DNA of 49,953 nt. Source: a bacterium (GTDB lineage Bacteria > Patescibacteriota > Minisyncoccia > JAHIHE01 > DAOWLE01). Where the stretch lies: the NCBI GenBank assembly GCA_030643545.1, contig DAOWLE010000017.1, forward strand, positions 1 to 49,953, written 5' to 3'. The translations under genes and the position numbers were made by a program. This document shows positions 37,081 through 46,669 of the stretch, in pieces. Every line of letters starts with the position of its first letter. Position 1 is the stretch's first letter. The notes beneath the pieces were generated by a model. It made no database searches, was not told where the DNA came from, and worked only from the letters and a program-made list of their open reading frames with translations.

Positions 37081-38382
37081 TTACGGCAATTTTTGCATCA
37101 GCGCTCCGTCTTCAGTATCCTCCAAAATGGTAACGGTTGACGAATAATTCTGATAACCGTCAGCTTGAATTTCCAAGTTATAATCATCTTCTTCAAGAGG
37201 AGTAAAAAACGCCTGGCCTTGTTCGTTAGTAGGAACTATTGTGTCATATCCTAAATCCAAATTAAAAATTCTTACGCCAGTTCCGAAAATCGGTTCAGAA
37301 TCTTCAGAATCTTTTACTGTCATTATAAGAGTGTTTTCCGCGCCAAGAACCAAAGTTACCGGAGTAACCGTATCCGGCAAAATATCAATCGGCTGTTCAT
37401 CGGAATCAGGCGAGATTAAATCAAAGCCAGTAGCGTCTTCATCAACGGAAAATTCATAAGAATCCCATTCTAAATTTAAAATTGTCAGCTGTCCCGCGGC
37501 GTCAACACTATGGTCTTCGGAATATTTATAAGTCGGAATTTCTTTGCCGATTTCTTTTAACCCTTGAAGATGAAAAGGAACATTGCCAATAGGTAAGCCA
37601 GTTTCTTCGGAAACAACACTGATATTAAATATGGATAATTTATCAATGGCAAAACTTATTTCAGTTAATTTTCCTTCAGCAATATTAGAATGAAGTTTTA
37701 CCGGATCTTCCACTTCGTCTTCCCCGTAGGTTCTGTCCGTGCTATAGCCGCTTTTGCTTAAAGTAATTTGGTACCCTTCAACTGATTCCGGCGCTCCGGA
37801 TAAAACCAATTGCCCATTATTATCAGTCAGATAATTTGCTTCAATTGCCGGAACAACATCATCATTTTTTAAATAAACATTTGCCTGAGCAACGCCGGCT
37901 CCACTGGCGTCAAAGCATACTATTGACAAAGTTCCGCTTCCTGCCGCTTGTTCCGCTCCTTTTGGAGAAATATCTGTAAAACCGGAAAGGGATCCTTCAA
38001 AAACTCCGGACCAATCCGCTTTCACTTTTACTCTTTTGTAATCGTTCGGAAGATCATCAGTTTCATCAACGCTTGTTCCGTCAAAAGGATCGTCAATATA
38101 AACAACAGTTGTTTTAACTGTAAAATCAATTCCGTTGCGGGTAATCTCTGTTTGTTCAGAAATAGTTCCAGATGGAATTCCGGAAACCGTTCCGACTTTA
38201 TTATAAGAAAGGTTTCGCGCTTCTTCTAATTTTTGATTAACTAACATTTGAGCGGTAAGCCGCGCCCGGCTGCTGTTGACCATTTTTAAACTGCCCTGAA
38301 AAATTCCGTAAATGCCCAGCATCACGATTGCCAGAATCGCTACGCCGACCAATGTTTCAACTAAAGTAAATCCATTTTTCAT
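37081..38382 (-). CDS. Prepilin-like protein (type IV pilin signal) with carboxypeptidase-regulatory-like beta domains
   Basis: MKNGFTLVETLVGVAILAIVMLGIYGIFQG; repeated GxxVyLKnddV...y.iTLSKSGYS domains. Confidence 0.88.
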   Translation of the reverse strand: MKNGFTLVETLVGVAILAIVMLGIYGIFQGSLKMVNSSRARLTAQMLVNQKLEEARNLSYNKVGTVSGIPSGTISEQTEITRNGIDFTVKTTVVYIDDPFDGTSVDETDDLPNDYKRVKVKADWSGVFEGSLSGFTDISPKGAEQAAGSGTLSIVCFDASGAGVAQANVYLKNDDVVPAIEANYLTDNNGQLVLSGAPESVEGYQITLSKSGYSTDRTYGEDEVEDPVKLHSNIAEGKLTEISFAIDKLSIFNISVVSEETGLPIGNVPFHLQGLKEIGKEIPTYKYSEDHSVDAAGQLTILNLEWDSYEFSVDEDATGFDLISPDSDEQPIDILPDTVTPVTLVLGAENTLIMTVKDSEDSEPIFGTGVRIFNLDLGYDTIVPTNEQGQAFFTPLEEDDYNLEIQADGYQNYSSTVTILEDTEDGALMQKLP

Positions 38383-38453
38383 ATTTTTTTTATTTATTTT
38401 TAAAATTTTAATTCAACTTTCGACTTTATAGACTTTTGACTTTATAAACTTTA

Positions 38454-38951
38454 TCATTTCCCCATCGCTTCTTCAACCGCTTTTTTCTCTTCGTCTGACA
38501 ATTGATAAGACGATTTTCCTTTTTCAATCGGCTTGGCGTAAACGCGCGTCCCTTCTTTACTATGCAAGCTGGAAATAATCAGCCCGTTATCATAAGCGTC
38601 AAGAAAAGTAATGGCAAAACTTTGATCTCCGCCAATATCGCCGAAAGGATTATAGCGGACCAATCCGATTTTTTGAATTCCTCGCGAAGCAATCTGATGG
38701 ATTTTTTCGCTTAATTTTAATAAATCTTCAGCGTCGTCTCTGTTTCTTTTAATTTCTTTATGCTGGTCTTCAATAATTTTTTCCAAATCTTTCGCTTCCT
38801 TTCCCTGAAAAAGCACTTTCTGTTTATTCTTGATATTTTTTATTTGCAAAAACAAATAGGCGAAACCAAAAATCAAAATTAAAACAATCGCGCTTAATCC
38901 TAAAATAATCGGCTGATAATTTTGTTGTATAAAATTAATTATTTGTTCCAT
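38454..38951 (-). CDS. DUF4446-like membrane-anchored protein
   Basis: N-terminal TM, coiled coil, then GLVRYNPFGDIGGDQSFAITFLDAYDNGLIISSLHSKEGTRVYAKPI. Confidence 0.88.
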   Translation of the reverse strand: MEQIINFIQQNYQPIILGLSAIVLILIFGFAYLFLQIKNIKNKQKVLFQGKEAKDLEKIIEDQHKEIKRNRDDAEDLLKLSEKIHQIASRGIQKIGLVRYNPFGDIGGDQSFAITFLDAYDNGLIISSLHSKEGTRVYAKPIEKGKSSYQLSDEEKKAVEEAMGK

Positions 38952-39055
38952 AGTTTTTTATTTGACAATTTTTTAAAATACAAATTTATTTCCTGCCAAT
39001 AATTAAAATATGTTCGCTGATTCCGATGCCCTAAACTCTCCGTAATCTTTTTTAA

Positions 39056-39304
39056 CTAATTTCTTGGACATAAAATTAAATGTTTTTTAATAAATGCTCT
39101 GCCAGAACCAGATTTAAGATATTTTTCAAAATTGTAAGCGATATATTTATCTCCAGTTACAAAATAAAAATCCAATTTTATTGGCAAACGATTTGCTGTA
39201 GCTGACACATAACCTTTTTTATGTCTTTTAATTCTAGTTATAAGATTATCAGTACAGCCTACATAATAACCATTTTTACATTTTAAACTGTAGATATAGT
39301 ACAT
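39056..39304 (-). CDS. GIY-YIG nuclease family protein
   Basis: MYYIYSLKCKNGYYVGCTDNLITRIKRHKKG... Confidence 0.9.
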   Translation of the reverse strand: MYYIYSLKCKNGYYVGCTDNLITRIKRHKKGYVSATANRLPIKLDFYFVTGDKYIAYNFEKYLKSGSGRAFIKKHLILCPRN

Positions 39305-39316
39305 AAAGCGGATTTA

Positions 39317-39655
39317 TTACGCTCGCTACCGCATAGCTTTAGCGTAGCGGAGCCGAAACTCCAAAGTAGACGAGGCAAAGCTCGCCTTGCGAAGTTGTAG
39401 CTTAATAAGCGTAAGCTCGCCTTGCGAAGCTGTAGCTTAATAAGCGTAAGCTCGCCTTCGTCAAGGCTACGGCGGAGCGAAAACCCGCTTTCGCTCAACT
39501 TCAGCGGACTGTGTCACGCTCGCTACCGCATAGCTTTAGCGTAGCGGAGCCGAAGCCGAGCTTCAGCGAGGCGAAATAAGCGGACTGTGTCACGCCGAAG
39601 CTCCAAAGTAGGCGAGGCGAGGCTCGCCTTCGCTCCGCCGTAGCCTTGGCGAAGG
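39317..39655. repeat. Dense palindromic/direct repeat cluster between the GIY-YIG gene and tRNA-Ser
   Basis: CGCTCGCTACCGCATAGCTTTAGCGTAGCGGAGCCGAA occurs twice (~39319, ~39518); GTAGCTTAATAAGCGTAAGCTCGCCTT tandem; GCGGACTGTGTCACGC repeated. Confidence 0.9.
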
Positions 39656-39740
39656 CGGAGAGGGAGGGATTCGAACCCTCGATGCCTTTCGACATACGCG
39701 CTTTCCAAGCGCGCGCACTCGGCCACTATGCGACCTCTCC
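39656..39740 (-). tRNA. tRNA-Ser (anticodon GGA)
   Basis: Reverse strand GGAGAGG...CGCGCTTGGAAAGCGCG...GAGGG-TTCGAAT-CCCTC-CCTCTCC-G. Confidence 0.95.
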
Positions 39741-39807
39741 AAAAAGAAAATTAAGAAACTGATAGAAATTAATTGAAATTAGTAGAAACTAAGAAATTTT
39801 AATAAAT

Positions 39808-40920
39808 TTATTCGTCTTTAAAAATATCCCGGCATGCTTTATGAATTTCATCAAAATTATCTCCGACCGGCAAAAGAACATATGACCCGTCAATATTTGA
39901 AGCGTACAAAAGCCCTTGCTCGGAAGTGTCAAAAACTTTTCTAATTATTTCCGGATTATCCATTTCTTTTTTCGCTTCAAGAAGCTCTTGCAGTTCCCAA
40001 AATTCCATATCAGTTCTGACATGCCTGCCGATTGTTTTTAAAATAGCGGTAATTTTAAAAGGATTTGCCAAGACCCCAAGATTCAGCGCCTTGTTTTCTA
40101 TCCCCAAAAGTATTTGCTGCTGGCGCCGCGCCCTGTCAAAATCGCTTGATCCGTATCTTGCCCGAGCGTAAAGAAGAGCGGTCTCGCCGTCAATATTCTG
40201 CGATCCGGCCGGCAGAGAAATCGTTCCTTCCGCAAATTGGAAAGGGTCGGAAAAAGGCTTGTCCAGATAAATAGTCACTCCTCCTAAAGTATCAATGATT
40301 TCCTGAAAAGCGATAAAGTCAACGCTGAAAGCATAATGAATCGGCAGTCCGGAAATATCAGAAATAACTTTTTTGCTATACGCCAATCCTCCACCGTCAT
40401 ATTTTTCCTTTATACCCAAAGCGTAAGCGTAATTTATTTTCTGATGATAATTATGCTCCGGCATTTCTACCCAAAGATCGCGTGGTATAGAAATTAAAGC
40501 GGTTTTATTTTCTTCCGGTTTTATGCTGGCAATTATCATTGTGTCAGAAAGAAGCCCGCCGTTAGGATCATTCTCACCTCTTATTCCAAGAATTAAAATA
40601 TTAGTCCGCCCTTCTTCTTCATTTTCATTTTGTGAAAAAGCATTTTCGCCTAAAGGCAGAAATTTATAAATTCTTTTTTCTAAAGGAAGAAAAGCAATAA
40701 TGCTTTTCCAAAGAGATCCTTCACTTGAAGAAATTTTATTAAAAGTGGAATTGACCTGATAAGCGGTATGTCCGAAAAAGACAGCGGCAATAATCAAAAT
40801 GCCTAAAAAAACCAACAAAAATTTTCTTTGGTAGAATTTTTTTCTGGGAGGATTGATTGAAATAATTTCTTTTTCTCCAACAGAATTTTTTTCTAATTGT
40901 TCCGGAGGATAATAAACCAT
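39808..40920 (-). CDS. LytR-CpsA-Psr (LCP) family protein
   Basis: NILILGIRGENDPNGGLLSDTMIIASIKPEENKTALISIPRDLWVEM; GETALLYARARYGSSDFDRARRQQQIL. Confidence 0.95.
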   Translation of the reverse strand: MVYYPPEQLEKNSVGEKEIISINPPRKKFYQRKFLLVFLGILIIAAVFFGHTAYQVNSTFNKISSSEGSLWKSIIAFLPLEKRIYKFLPLGENAFSQNENEEEGRTNILILGIRGENDPNGGLLSDTMIIASIKPEENKTALISIPRDLWVEMPEHNYHQKINYAYALGIKEKYDGGGLAYSKKVISDISGLPIHYAFSVDFIAFQEIIDTLGGVTIYLDKPFSDPFQFAEGTISLPAGSQNIDGETALLYARARYGSSDFDRARRQQQILLGIENKALNLGVLANPFKITAILKTIGRHVRTDMEFWELQELLEAKKEMDNPEIIRKVFDTSEQGLLYASNIDGSYVLLPVGDNFDEIHKACRDIFKDE

Positions 40921-41053
40921 AAAATTATTTTGAACTTAATTGAATTTAATTGCTATTATTAGCTTACCATATTTTATCTCATTTTGGCAATAAAAAAAGG
41001 AGTTAAAAAAAAGAAAAACTCCTGATGTTATTTTTTAAGAACTATTCCCGCTT

Positions 41054-42247
41054 TTATTTTTTTGAGAAAAGCAATTTCCCTTCCCTAAATCGCGATTGGA
41101 TAACGATTTCACTATCTGCTGATTTTGTTATTTCGCCAACAATTTGAGCTTGTATGCCGTCTTTTTTCGCTTCCTTAATAATTATTTCCGCATCACTTTC
41201 TTTCTCCGCAACAATCAGCATTCCGCATCCGCCGTGCAAAGTGCCATACGCTTGCTTATCAGTTAATCGGTTATTCGTATCCCAGGATAATTTCTGCGCT
41301 TCCAATAAAACCTCTGCCGGTTGAGGCATAGAACGCAGATTCGCGCCAACGCTTTTCGGAAGTATCTCGCCGAATTTATTCCAGATTCCGCCGCCAGTGA
41401 TATGAGCGATACCGGCAATTTCCGCCAATGGCTTGTCAGTGCTTGCGTCAGGATTCCATCCGATGAGCCGGCAGATAGTTTTCGCGTAGCTTTTTGAGGG
41501 TACGCAGAGTTTTTTCACAAATTCAATCGCTTCAGAACTTTCCATAATTTTTTTGATATCCGGTCCGAATTTTTCAATGATTAAATTAGTAAAAAAAGTT
41601 CCGCCGTTGCATCTGTAACCCGGCTCCCAAAATCCGATAATCGGCATATCCGATTTTATTTTTGATCCGTCAATAAGCAAATCGCGATGAGCCAAACCAA
41701 TACAAGAAGCGCTCCAAGTTAAAACAAGCTGTTCGTCAGAATTTGTATCGCAGAAAGCAGTAATGCTGTGTTTCATAACCGCTGTTTCGCCGGTGATATT
41801 CACTAATCCGGATTCTTTGAGCGCCGCGCCATATCCTCGCATAACAGATTCAAAAAGCGGAAGATTTTTCTCTGTAATTTTTTTAATATTTATCTCGTTG
41901 TCAATTACTGCGGGAAATCTTCCGGTTCTGGCAAAATCATCGGCAGTCATAGCAATAATTTCCCAGCCAAGCCCCTGAAAAACTTCCGGCGTTCCAATAA
42001 GAGCGGGAAATTGCGTTTTTCCGCCAGCGCCGTCATTTTCAACTTCCTGGAACATATTGGATTGCGCCATTTGCTTAAGAATATGTTTTTTCCAAATAAA
42101 TCCTACCGGTCCCCTGAAGCTATCCGGCTGATGCGGTATAATTTCTACTGCCGGACAATTTTGATGGCTTTGAAAACAAATATCTTTAGCTAATTGCGAG
42201 GCGCGATCTCCCGGATCTATAATTTCTTTTTTATATAAATCACTCAT
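41054..42247 (-). CDS. purM: Phosphoribosylformylglycinamidine cyclo-ligase (PurM)
   Basis: AIR synthase fold motifs GFWEPGYRCNGGTFFTNLI, AHITGGGIWNKFGEILP; likely ATG at 42247 overlaps the purL stop (ATGAGTGA). Confidence 0.88.
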   Translation of the reverse strand: MSDLYKKEIIDPGDRASQLAKDICFQSHQNCPAVEIIPHQPDSFRGPVGFIWKKHILKQMAQSNMFQEVENDGAGGKTQFPALIGTPEVFQGLGWEIIAMTADDFARTGRFPAVIDNEINIKKITEKNLPLFESVMRGYGAALKESGLVNITGETAVMKHSITAFCDTNSDEQLVLTWSASCIGLAHRDLLIDGSKIKSDMPIIGFWEPGYRCNGGTFFTNLIIEKFGPDIKKIMESSEAIEFVKKLCVPSKSYAKTICRLIGWNPDASTDKPLAEIAGIAHITGGGIWNKFGEILPKSVGANLRSMPQPAEVLLEAQKLSWDTNNRLTDKQAYGTLHGGCGMLIVAEKESDAEIIIKEAKKDGIQAQIVGEITKSADSEIVIQSRFREGKLLFSKK

Positions 42248-45200
42248 AATTTTTCCCTTCTTTTTTATTTTCCACATCAACTTGTTCGCACCAATTCCTT
42301 GCGTTCTGAAACATTTTCAGCCACGGCGAAACTTGCAACGAAGCTTTCCAATCTTCGGGTATATATGGCCATTGCCAAAGGCGAAACGCCCGTTCAGGAT
42401 GAGGCATCATTGCTAAGTGCCTGCCGTCTGGCGAACAAAGCGCGGCTATTCCCAAAGGAGAGCCATTGGGATTAAACGGATATTGTTCTGTCGGTTTGTT
42501 TTCATCGTCCGCGTAAACTATCGGCGCTAAGTTTTTTTGAGATATTTCGGATAAAATTTTAGAATTCGGACAATACAAGCGGCCTTCTCCGTGAGCTACC
42601 CAAATGCCGAGAATTGAGTCCTCCATATCTTTCAACATAATTGAAGGGCTTTTCGTAATTTTTACTGTTGTCCAGCGGGACTCAAATCGTTCCGATAGAT
42701 TGCGGATAAATCTTGGCTGCTCTGTTTCGGAAATTTCTCGCCAAGGAACCCAGCCCAATAGCGCCATCAACTGGCATCCGTTGCATACACCGAATGAAAA
42801 AGTGTCTTTTTGTTCATAAAAATCATTGAACATTTGCCGCAGTTTTGGATTGAATTTAATCACCCCGGCCGATCCCTTGGGGCTGTCCAAAACATCAGCG
42901 TAAGAAAATCCGCCAACAAACGCCGCTCCTCTGAATTGAGATAAAGAAATATTTTTCTTGAGCAAGTCCGTCATCGTGACATCCCACGGTTCAAATCCAG
43001 CCGCATAAAAAGCGGATGCCATTTCCCGATCGCCATTGCTTCCTTCCTCGCGGATAATAGCCACTTTTAGTTTTGTTGTTTGTGAAAGAATTTCCGACGG
43101 CGTTTCTTCCGGACGAAATGCCAATTGATAATTCGGACCAGTTCGGTTATGAAGCTCCGCTTGTTTTTTAGCCAAATCAGGATTCATCTGTTCTTGTTCA
43201 AGCCGATCGCTCGTTGATTCCCACCAATTCAAAAGAGTTGATGCGGAAATATCTAGCGCGATTTGATTGCCATAACGAATTATTATCTGCCGTTCTTTTT
43301 GGGTTTCACCCAAGATTATAGAAGGAACATTGGATTTTTTCAGAATCTCGTAAATCGCTTTTTCGTTTTCCGGCAGATATTCCAAAACTAATCCTAATTC
43401 TTCAGAAAATAGTTTAGCAATCATTCCCTCTTTGCATTCAGGAAGAGCAATTTTTATTCCGCAGTTTCCGGCTATCGCCATTTCAATTAAAGCGGTGATT
43501 AATCCGCCGTCGCTTCGATCGTGGCCTGACAGGATTAAATTTTCTTTAATCATTTTTTGGACCGCTTTAAAAGCGCTGCCAAGAAGCGTTGGATTATCAG
43601 CATCCGGAGATTCATCGCCAATTTGCCCGAATGCTTGCGCTAAAGCCGAACCGCCAAGACGATTTTTACCTGGCGCTAAATCAATCAGCATTAGTTTGCT
43701 TTTGCCCGGCTGCTTTAAATCAGGCGTCACAATTTTAGTAATATCAGGCATTGAACAATAAGCAGAAATAACCATTTGTCCGGGAGCTTTAACAATTTCT
43801 GAATCAACTTTAGCCGCCATTGAAAGACTGTCCTTACCTCCATCAGCGGCAATGCCAAGCGTTATCATCAAATCGCGCATAGCAGCGGCCGCGTCATAAA
43901 GCAAAGCGTTTTCGCCGGGAAGTTTGGCCGGCCACATCCAGTTCACCGAGCACTTTATATCTTTTATGTCGCTGATAAGCGCCCAGCACATATTAGTCAG
44001 CGTTTCAGCAACAGCCATTCGCGCGCCAGACGCTGAATCAACAAGCATTTTTATCGGCTGTTCGCCGACTGAAATAGCGGCGCCGGTGAGACAAAAATGG
44101 CTCTGGGCTATTACTGACACATCTGAAACCGGCAGATGCAAAGGACCACAGCATTGCTGCTGGGCGATAAGTCCGGTAACGCTTCTGTCCACTTTTCTTG
44201 TTAAATATCCTTTTGATCCCACTGACGGCAAACGGAAAATTTTCTTCAAAGCTTCTTCAATTGTTATAGCATCTGGCAATCGCAAAGGAGTCAATTTTTT
44301 GACAGGACGATCTGACGAGAATGTTTTCTGCGGCATATTACTTAAGATTTGTGATAAGTTTAAATTTACCGGCGTAGAATTATTTTTACTGTCACTAACT
44401 ACAATTTTTCCGTCTCCGGTAATCTCTCCCAGAATTTCGCAATTAACTTTTTCTCGATCGCATATTGACTGGAATTCTTTTATTCTATCCGGACTTATTA
44501 ACAAAGCGTTGCGTTCCTGATATTCAGCTCCCCATATTTCAACAACAGACATTGTTTGGTCTCCGACTTTAATATTGCGAATTTCAATTTTGCCGCCGGC
44601 CGGTTCAATAATTTCAGTCAGGACATTGCATGGCCCGCCTGCGCCTTGGTCATGAATACTTAGAATCGGATTTTCTTCGCCCATTTCAACACAGACCCTG
44701 ATAACTCTGTTCATTTTTTGTTCCATCTCAGCGTCTCCGCGCTGCACCGCGTTAAAATCAAGCTCTGCTTTATTCCGCCCCTGAATCATACTTGAAGCGG
44801 AACCGCCGCCCATGCCGATTCGGTAAGCCGGACCGCCGATCTGCGCGATCAGCATCCCCTGTTTCGGCTCTTGTTTTTTGATATGGCTGCCGTCAATCTG
44901 GCCGATGCCGCCGGTGAACATTATCGGTTTTATCCATTCGCGGCGTTCGTTGTTGGGAATTCTTACACCGAATGTCCTGACAAAACCCTGAATGAGCGGC
45001 TCGCCGAATTTGTTTCCATAATCTGAAGCGCCGTTGCTTTCTTCAATTAAAATATCAAGCGGACAGGCAAGATTTTTCGGATAAACAAAACTGCTGTCTT
45101 CGCCGGGAATCGGATAATCAAAAATATTAAGATTACCCACGCAATATCCAGCTGCGCCGGCTACCACTAACGCGCCTTTTCCAGTTGCCTGAACATCGCG

Positions 45201-46091
45201 AATTCTCCCGCCGGTTCCGGTTTCAGCTCCGGGAAACGGAGCTATGCCGCTGGGAAAATTATGCGTTTCAGCGGTAAAGATAAAATTGTATGTTCGCCGC
45301 TGTTTTGAAAACGGCGAACAAGCTCCAGAATATTGCGGCGCGATTGTCCAAATTGGATATCCTTTGATGGCGCTTGAATTATCGTTAAAGGCAATAATGC
45401 TATTATTCAGATTGGCTTTCAAAGTTGATTTGATTATTTGAAACAAGGTCTCAGGAATTTCCTTTCCGTTAATAATCAGCTTGCCTTTGAAAAACCAGTG
45501 GCGCGAATGCTCGCTGTTTGATTGGCCGAGCTGAAAACATTCTACATTAGTCGGATTTCTTCCGATGGTTTCCGCAAATAGTTTGTGGTAGAAATTAATA
45601 TCCCATTCATCCATACCCAATCCCATCTTTTGATTAATTTCTTCTAAAGCTTTGCTGCCTTTTTCAATCAGCGGCACTGAATAAACTTTTTCCGGCGCGA
45701 TTCCAGTTCCAAATGTTTCTAAAGGTTTTTCATAGACGCATTCAGTCATCCGATCGCAATGTTCGGCGATAAATTCCGCTTTGTCAATTTCCGGCAATAA
45801 TAAATATCGGGTTGAGCGTTCAATCCGCCTGATTTTTTTCAATCCGCAGCTATGGCAAATTGAAACTGCGTTTGACGAAAAAGCTGTTTCAAAATTAAGC
45901 CGCGGCCCTATCTCAATAATTTTTTGCCGCCCAAAATCAATAAGCGATTTCTCTCCAAAATTTTCCGGTTCAAATGTTTCCGCAAAAAGCCATTTTAATA
46001 TTTCTATTTCTTTCATATCTAACAACGCAGATGTTTCCACATAAAAACAAACTTCTTTTTCTTTTTCGCTTTTTCTATAAAATTTTTTCAT
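42240..46091 (-). CDS. purL: Phosphoribosylformylglycinamidine synthase, long form with C-terminal glutaminase
   Basis: NSEHSRHWFFKG, TAETHNFPSGIAPFPGAETGTGGRIRD, C-terminal FSFGVCNGCQLMALLG and MMPHPERAF. Confidence 0.96.
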   Translation of the reverse strand: MKKFYRKSEKEKEVCFYVETSALLDMKEIEILKWLFAETFEPENFGEKSLIDFGRQKIIEIGPRLNFETAFSSNAVSICHSCGLKKIRRIERSTRYLLLPEIDKAEFIAEHCDRMTECVYEKPLETFGTGIAPEKVYSVPLIEKGSKALEEINQKMGLGMDEWDINFYHKLFAETIGRNPTNVECFQLGQSNSEHSRHWFFKGKLIINGKEIPETLFQIIKSTLKANLNNSIIAFNDNSSAIKGYPIWTIAPQYSGACSPFSKQRRTYNFIFTAETHNFPSGIAPFPGAETGTGGRIRDVQATGKGALVVAGAAGYCVGNLNIFDYPIPGEDSSFVYPKNLACPLDILIEESNGASDYGNKFGEPLIQGFVRTFGVRIPNNERREWIKPIMFTGGIGQIDGSHIKKQEPKQGMLIAQIGGPAYRIGMGGGSASSMIQGRNKAELDFNAVQRGDAEMEQKMNRVIRVCVEMGEENPILSIHDQGAGGPCNVLTEIIEPAGGKIEIRNIKVGDQTMSVVEIWGAEYQERNALLISPDRIKEFQSICDREKVNCEILGEITGDGKIVVSDSKNNSTPVNLNLSQILSNMPQKTFSSDRPVKKLTPLRLPDAITIEEALKKIFRLPSVGSKGYLTRKVDRSVTGLIAQQQCCGPLHLPVSDVSVIAQSHFCLTGAAISVGEQPIKMLVDSASGARMAVAETLTNMCWALISDIKDIKCSVNWMWPAKLPGENALLYDAAAAMRDLMITLGIAADGGKDSLSMAAKVDSEIVKAPGQMVISAYCSMPDITKIVTPDLKQPGKSKLMLIDLAPGKNRLGGSALAQAFGQIGDESPDADNPTLLGSAFKAVQKMIKENLILSGHDRSDGGLITALIEMAIAGNCGIKIALPECKEGMIAKLFSEELGLVLEYLPENEKAIYEILKKSNVPSIILGETQKERQIIIRYGNQIALDISASTLLNWWESTSDRLEQEQMNPDLAKKQAELHNRTGPNYQLAFRPEETPSEILSQTTKLKVAIIREEGSNGDREMASAFYAAGFEPWDVTMTDLLKKNISLSQFRGAAFVGGFSYADVLDSPKGSAGVIKFNPKLRQMFNDFYEQKDTFSFGVCNGCQLMALLGWVPWREISETEQPRFIRNLSERFESRWTTVKITKSPSIMLKDMEDSILGIWVAHGEGRLYCPNSKILSEISQKNLAPIVYADDENKPTEQYPFNPNGSPLGIAALCSPDGRHLAMMPHPERAFRLWQWPYIPEDWKASLQVSPWLKMFQNARNWCEQVDVENKKEGKNYE

Positions 46092-46111
46092 ATCGTTTAT
46101 TGTTTGTTTTT

Positions 46112-46438
46112 TTAACGGAAAAAATTATTGATTTCCGATTTATACTTATTTAGAATATTTGCTGGAATATTAATCTGTCCGTAATCTTTGTCGCAGAAAC
46201 AGTTTGATTTATTCAGCAATTTATAATTCAATTTACAATATGTTATTAAAAATTCAGTAATCAAAAAATTATTAATAGCAAAAATTCTTTCTAAATTATT
46301 ATTTTCGCAAATGTCCAAAAAATTATCCCATTCCTTTTCAAAATCCAAACAAATATCATATTTATTCCAAACAGCTTTAATTTTTTCTTTATTCATTATA
46401 GGTTTAAATCTTATGATTTTACTTTGAGAAGTTATCAT
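46112..46438 (-). CDS. Hypothetical protein
   Basis: 108 aa ORF; no family recognised. Confidence 0.5.
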   Translation of the reverse strand: MITSQSKIIRFKPIMNKEKIKAVWNKYDICLDFEKEWDNFLDICENNNLERIFAINNFLITEFLITYCKLNYKLLNKSNCFCDKDYGQINIPANILNKYKSEINNFFR

Positions 46439-46439
46439 A

Positions 46440-46600
46440 ATTAGAATTTATTTAAGTTTTAATCAAATTCTCTGCGAGAACGAGTTTGTAATTTGTTTTT
46501 TTGTTTTGGAAATGGATTATGAATTTGTTTTTGAGAAAAATCTGCCATATCCGCTTTTAAATTTCGTTTTTTGTGTATTTGATCAACTAATTTAATGAAT
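46440..46600 (-). pseudogene. Possible remnant of a restriction/methyltransferase C-terminus
   Basis: Reverse frame reads SFIKLVDQIHKKRNLKADMADFSQKQIHNPF...; nucleotide similarity to 48497-48530. Confidence 0.35.
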
Positions 46601-46669
46601 GATTTACTTGATTACCTATATCATACCAGTATCACTTTTTAATAATATTGCCTTTATTTAAAGTTAATT

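Noticed and set aside
39317-39655. CRISPR array
   Set aside because: Repeats are palindromic, irregularly spaced and overlapping, with no unique spacers of uniform length and no cas genes.
39283-39726. Three overlapping minus-strand ORFs (SLRRSLDEGELTLIKLQLRK..., etc.)
   Set aside because: Translations of the palindromic repeat cluster and tRNA-Ser; not credible proteins.
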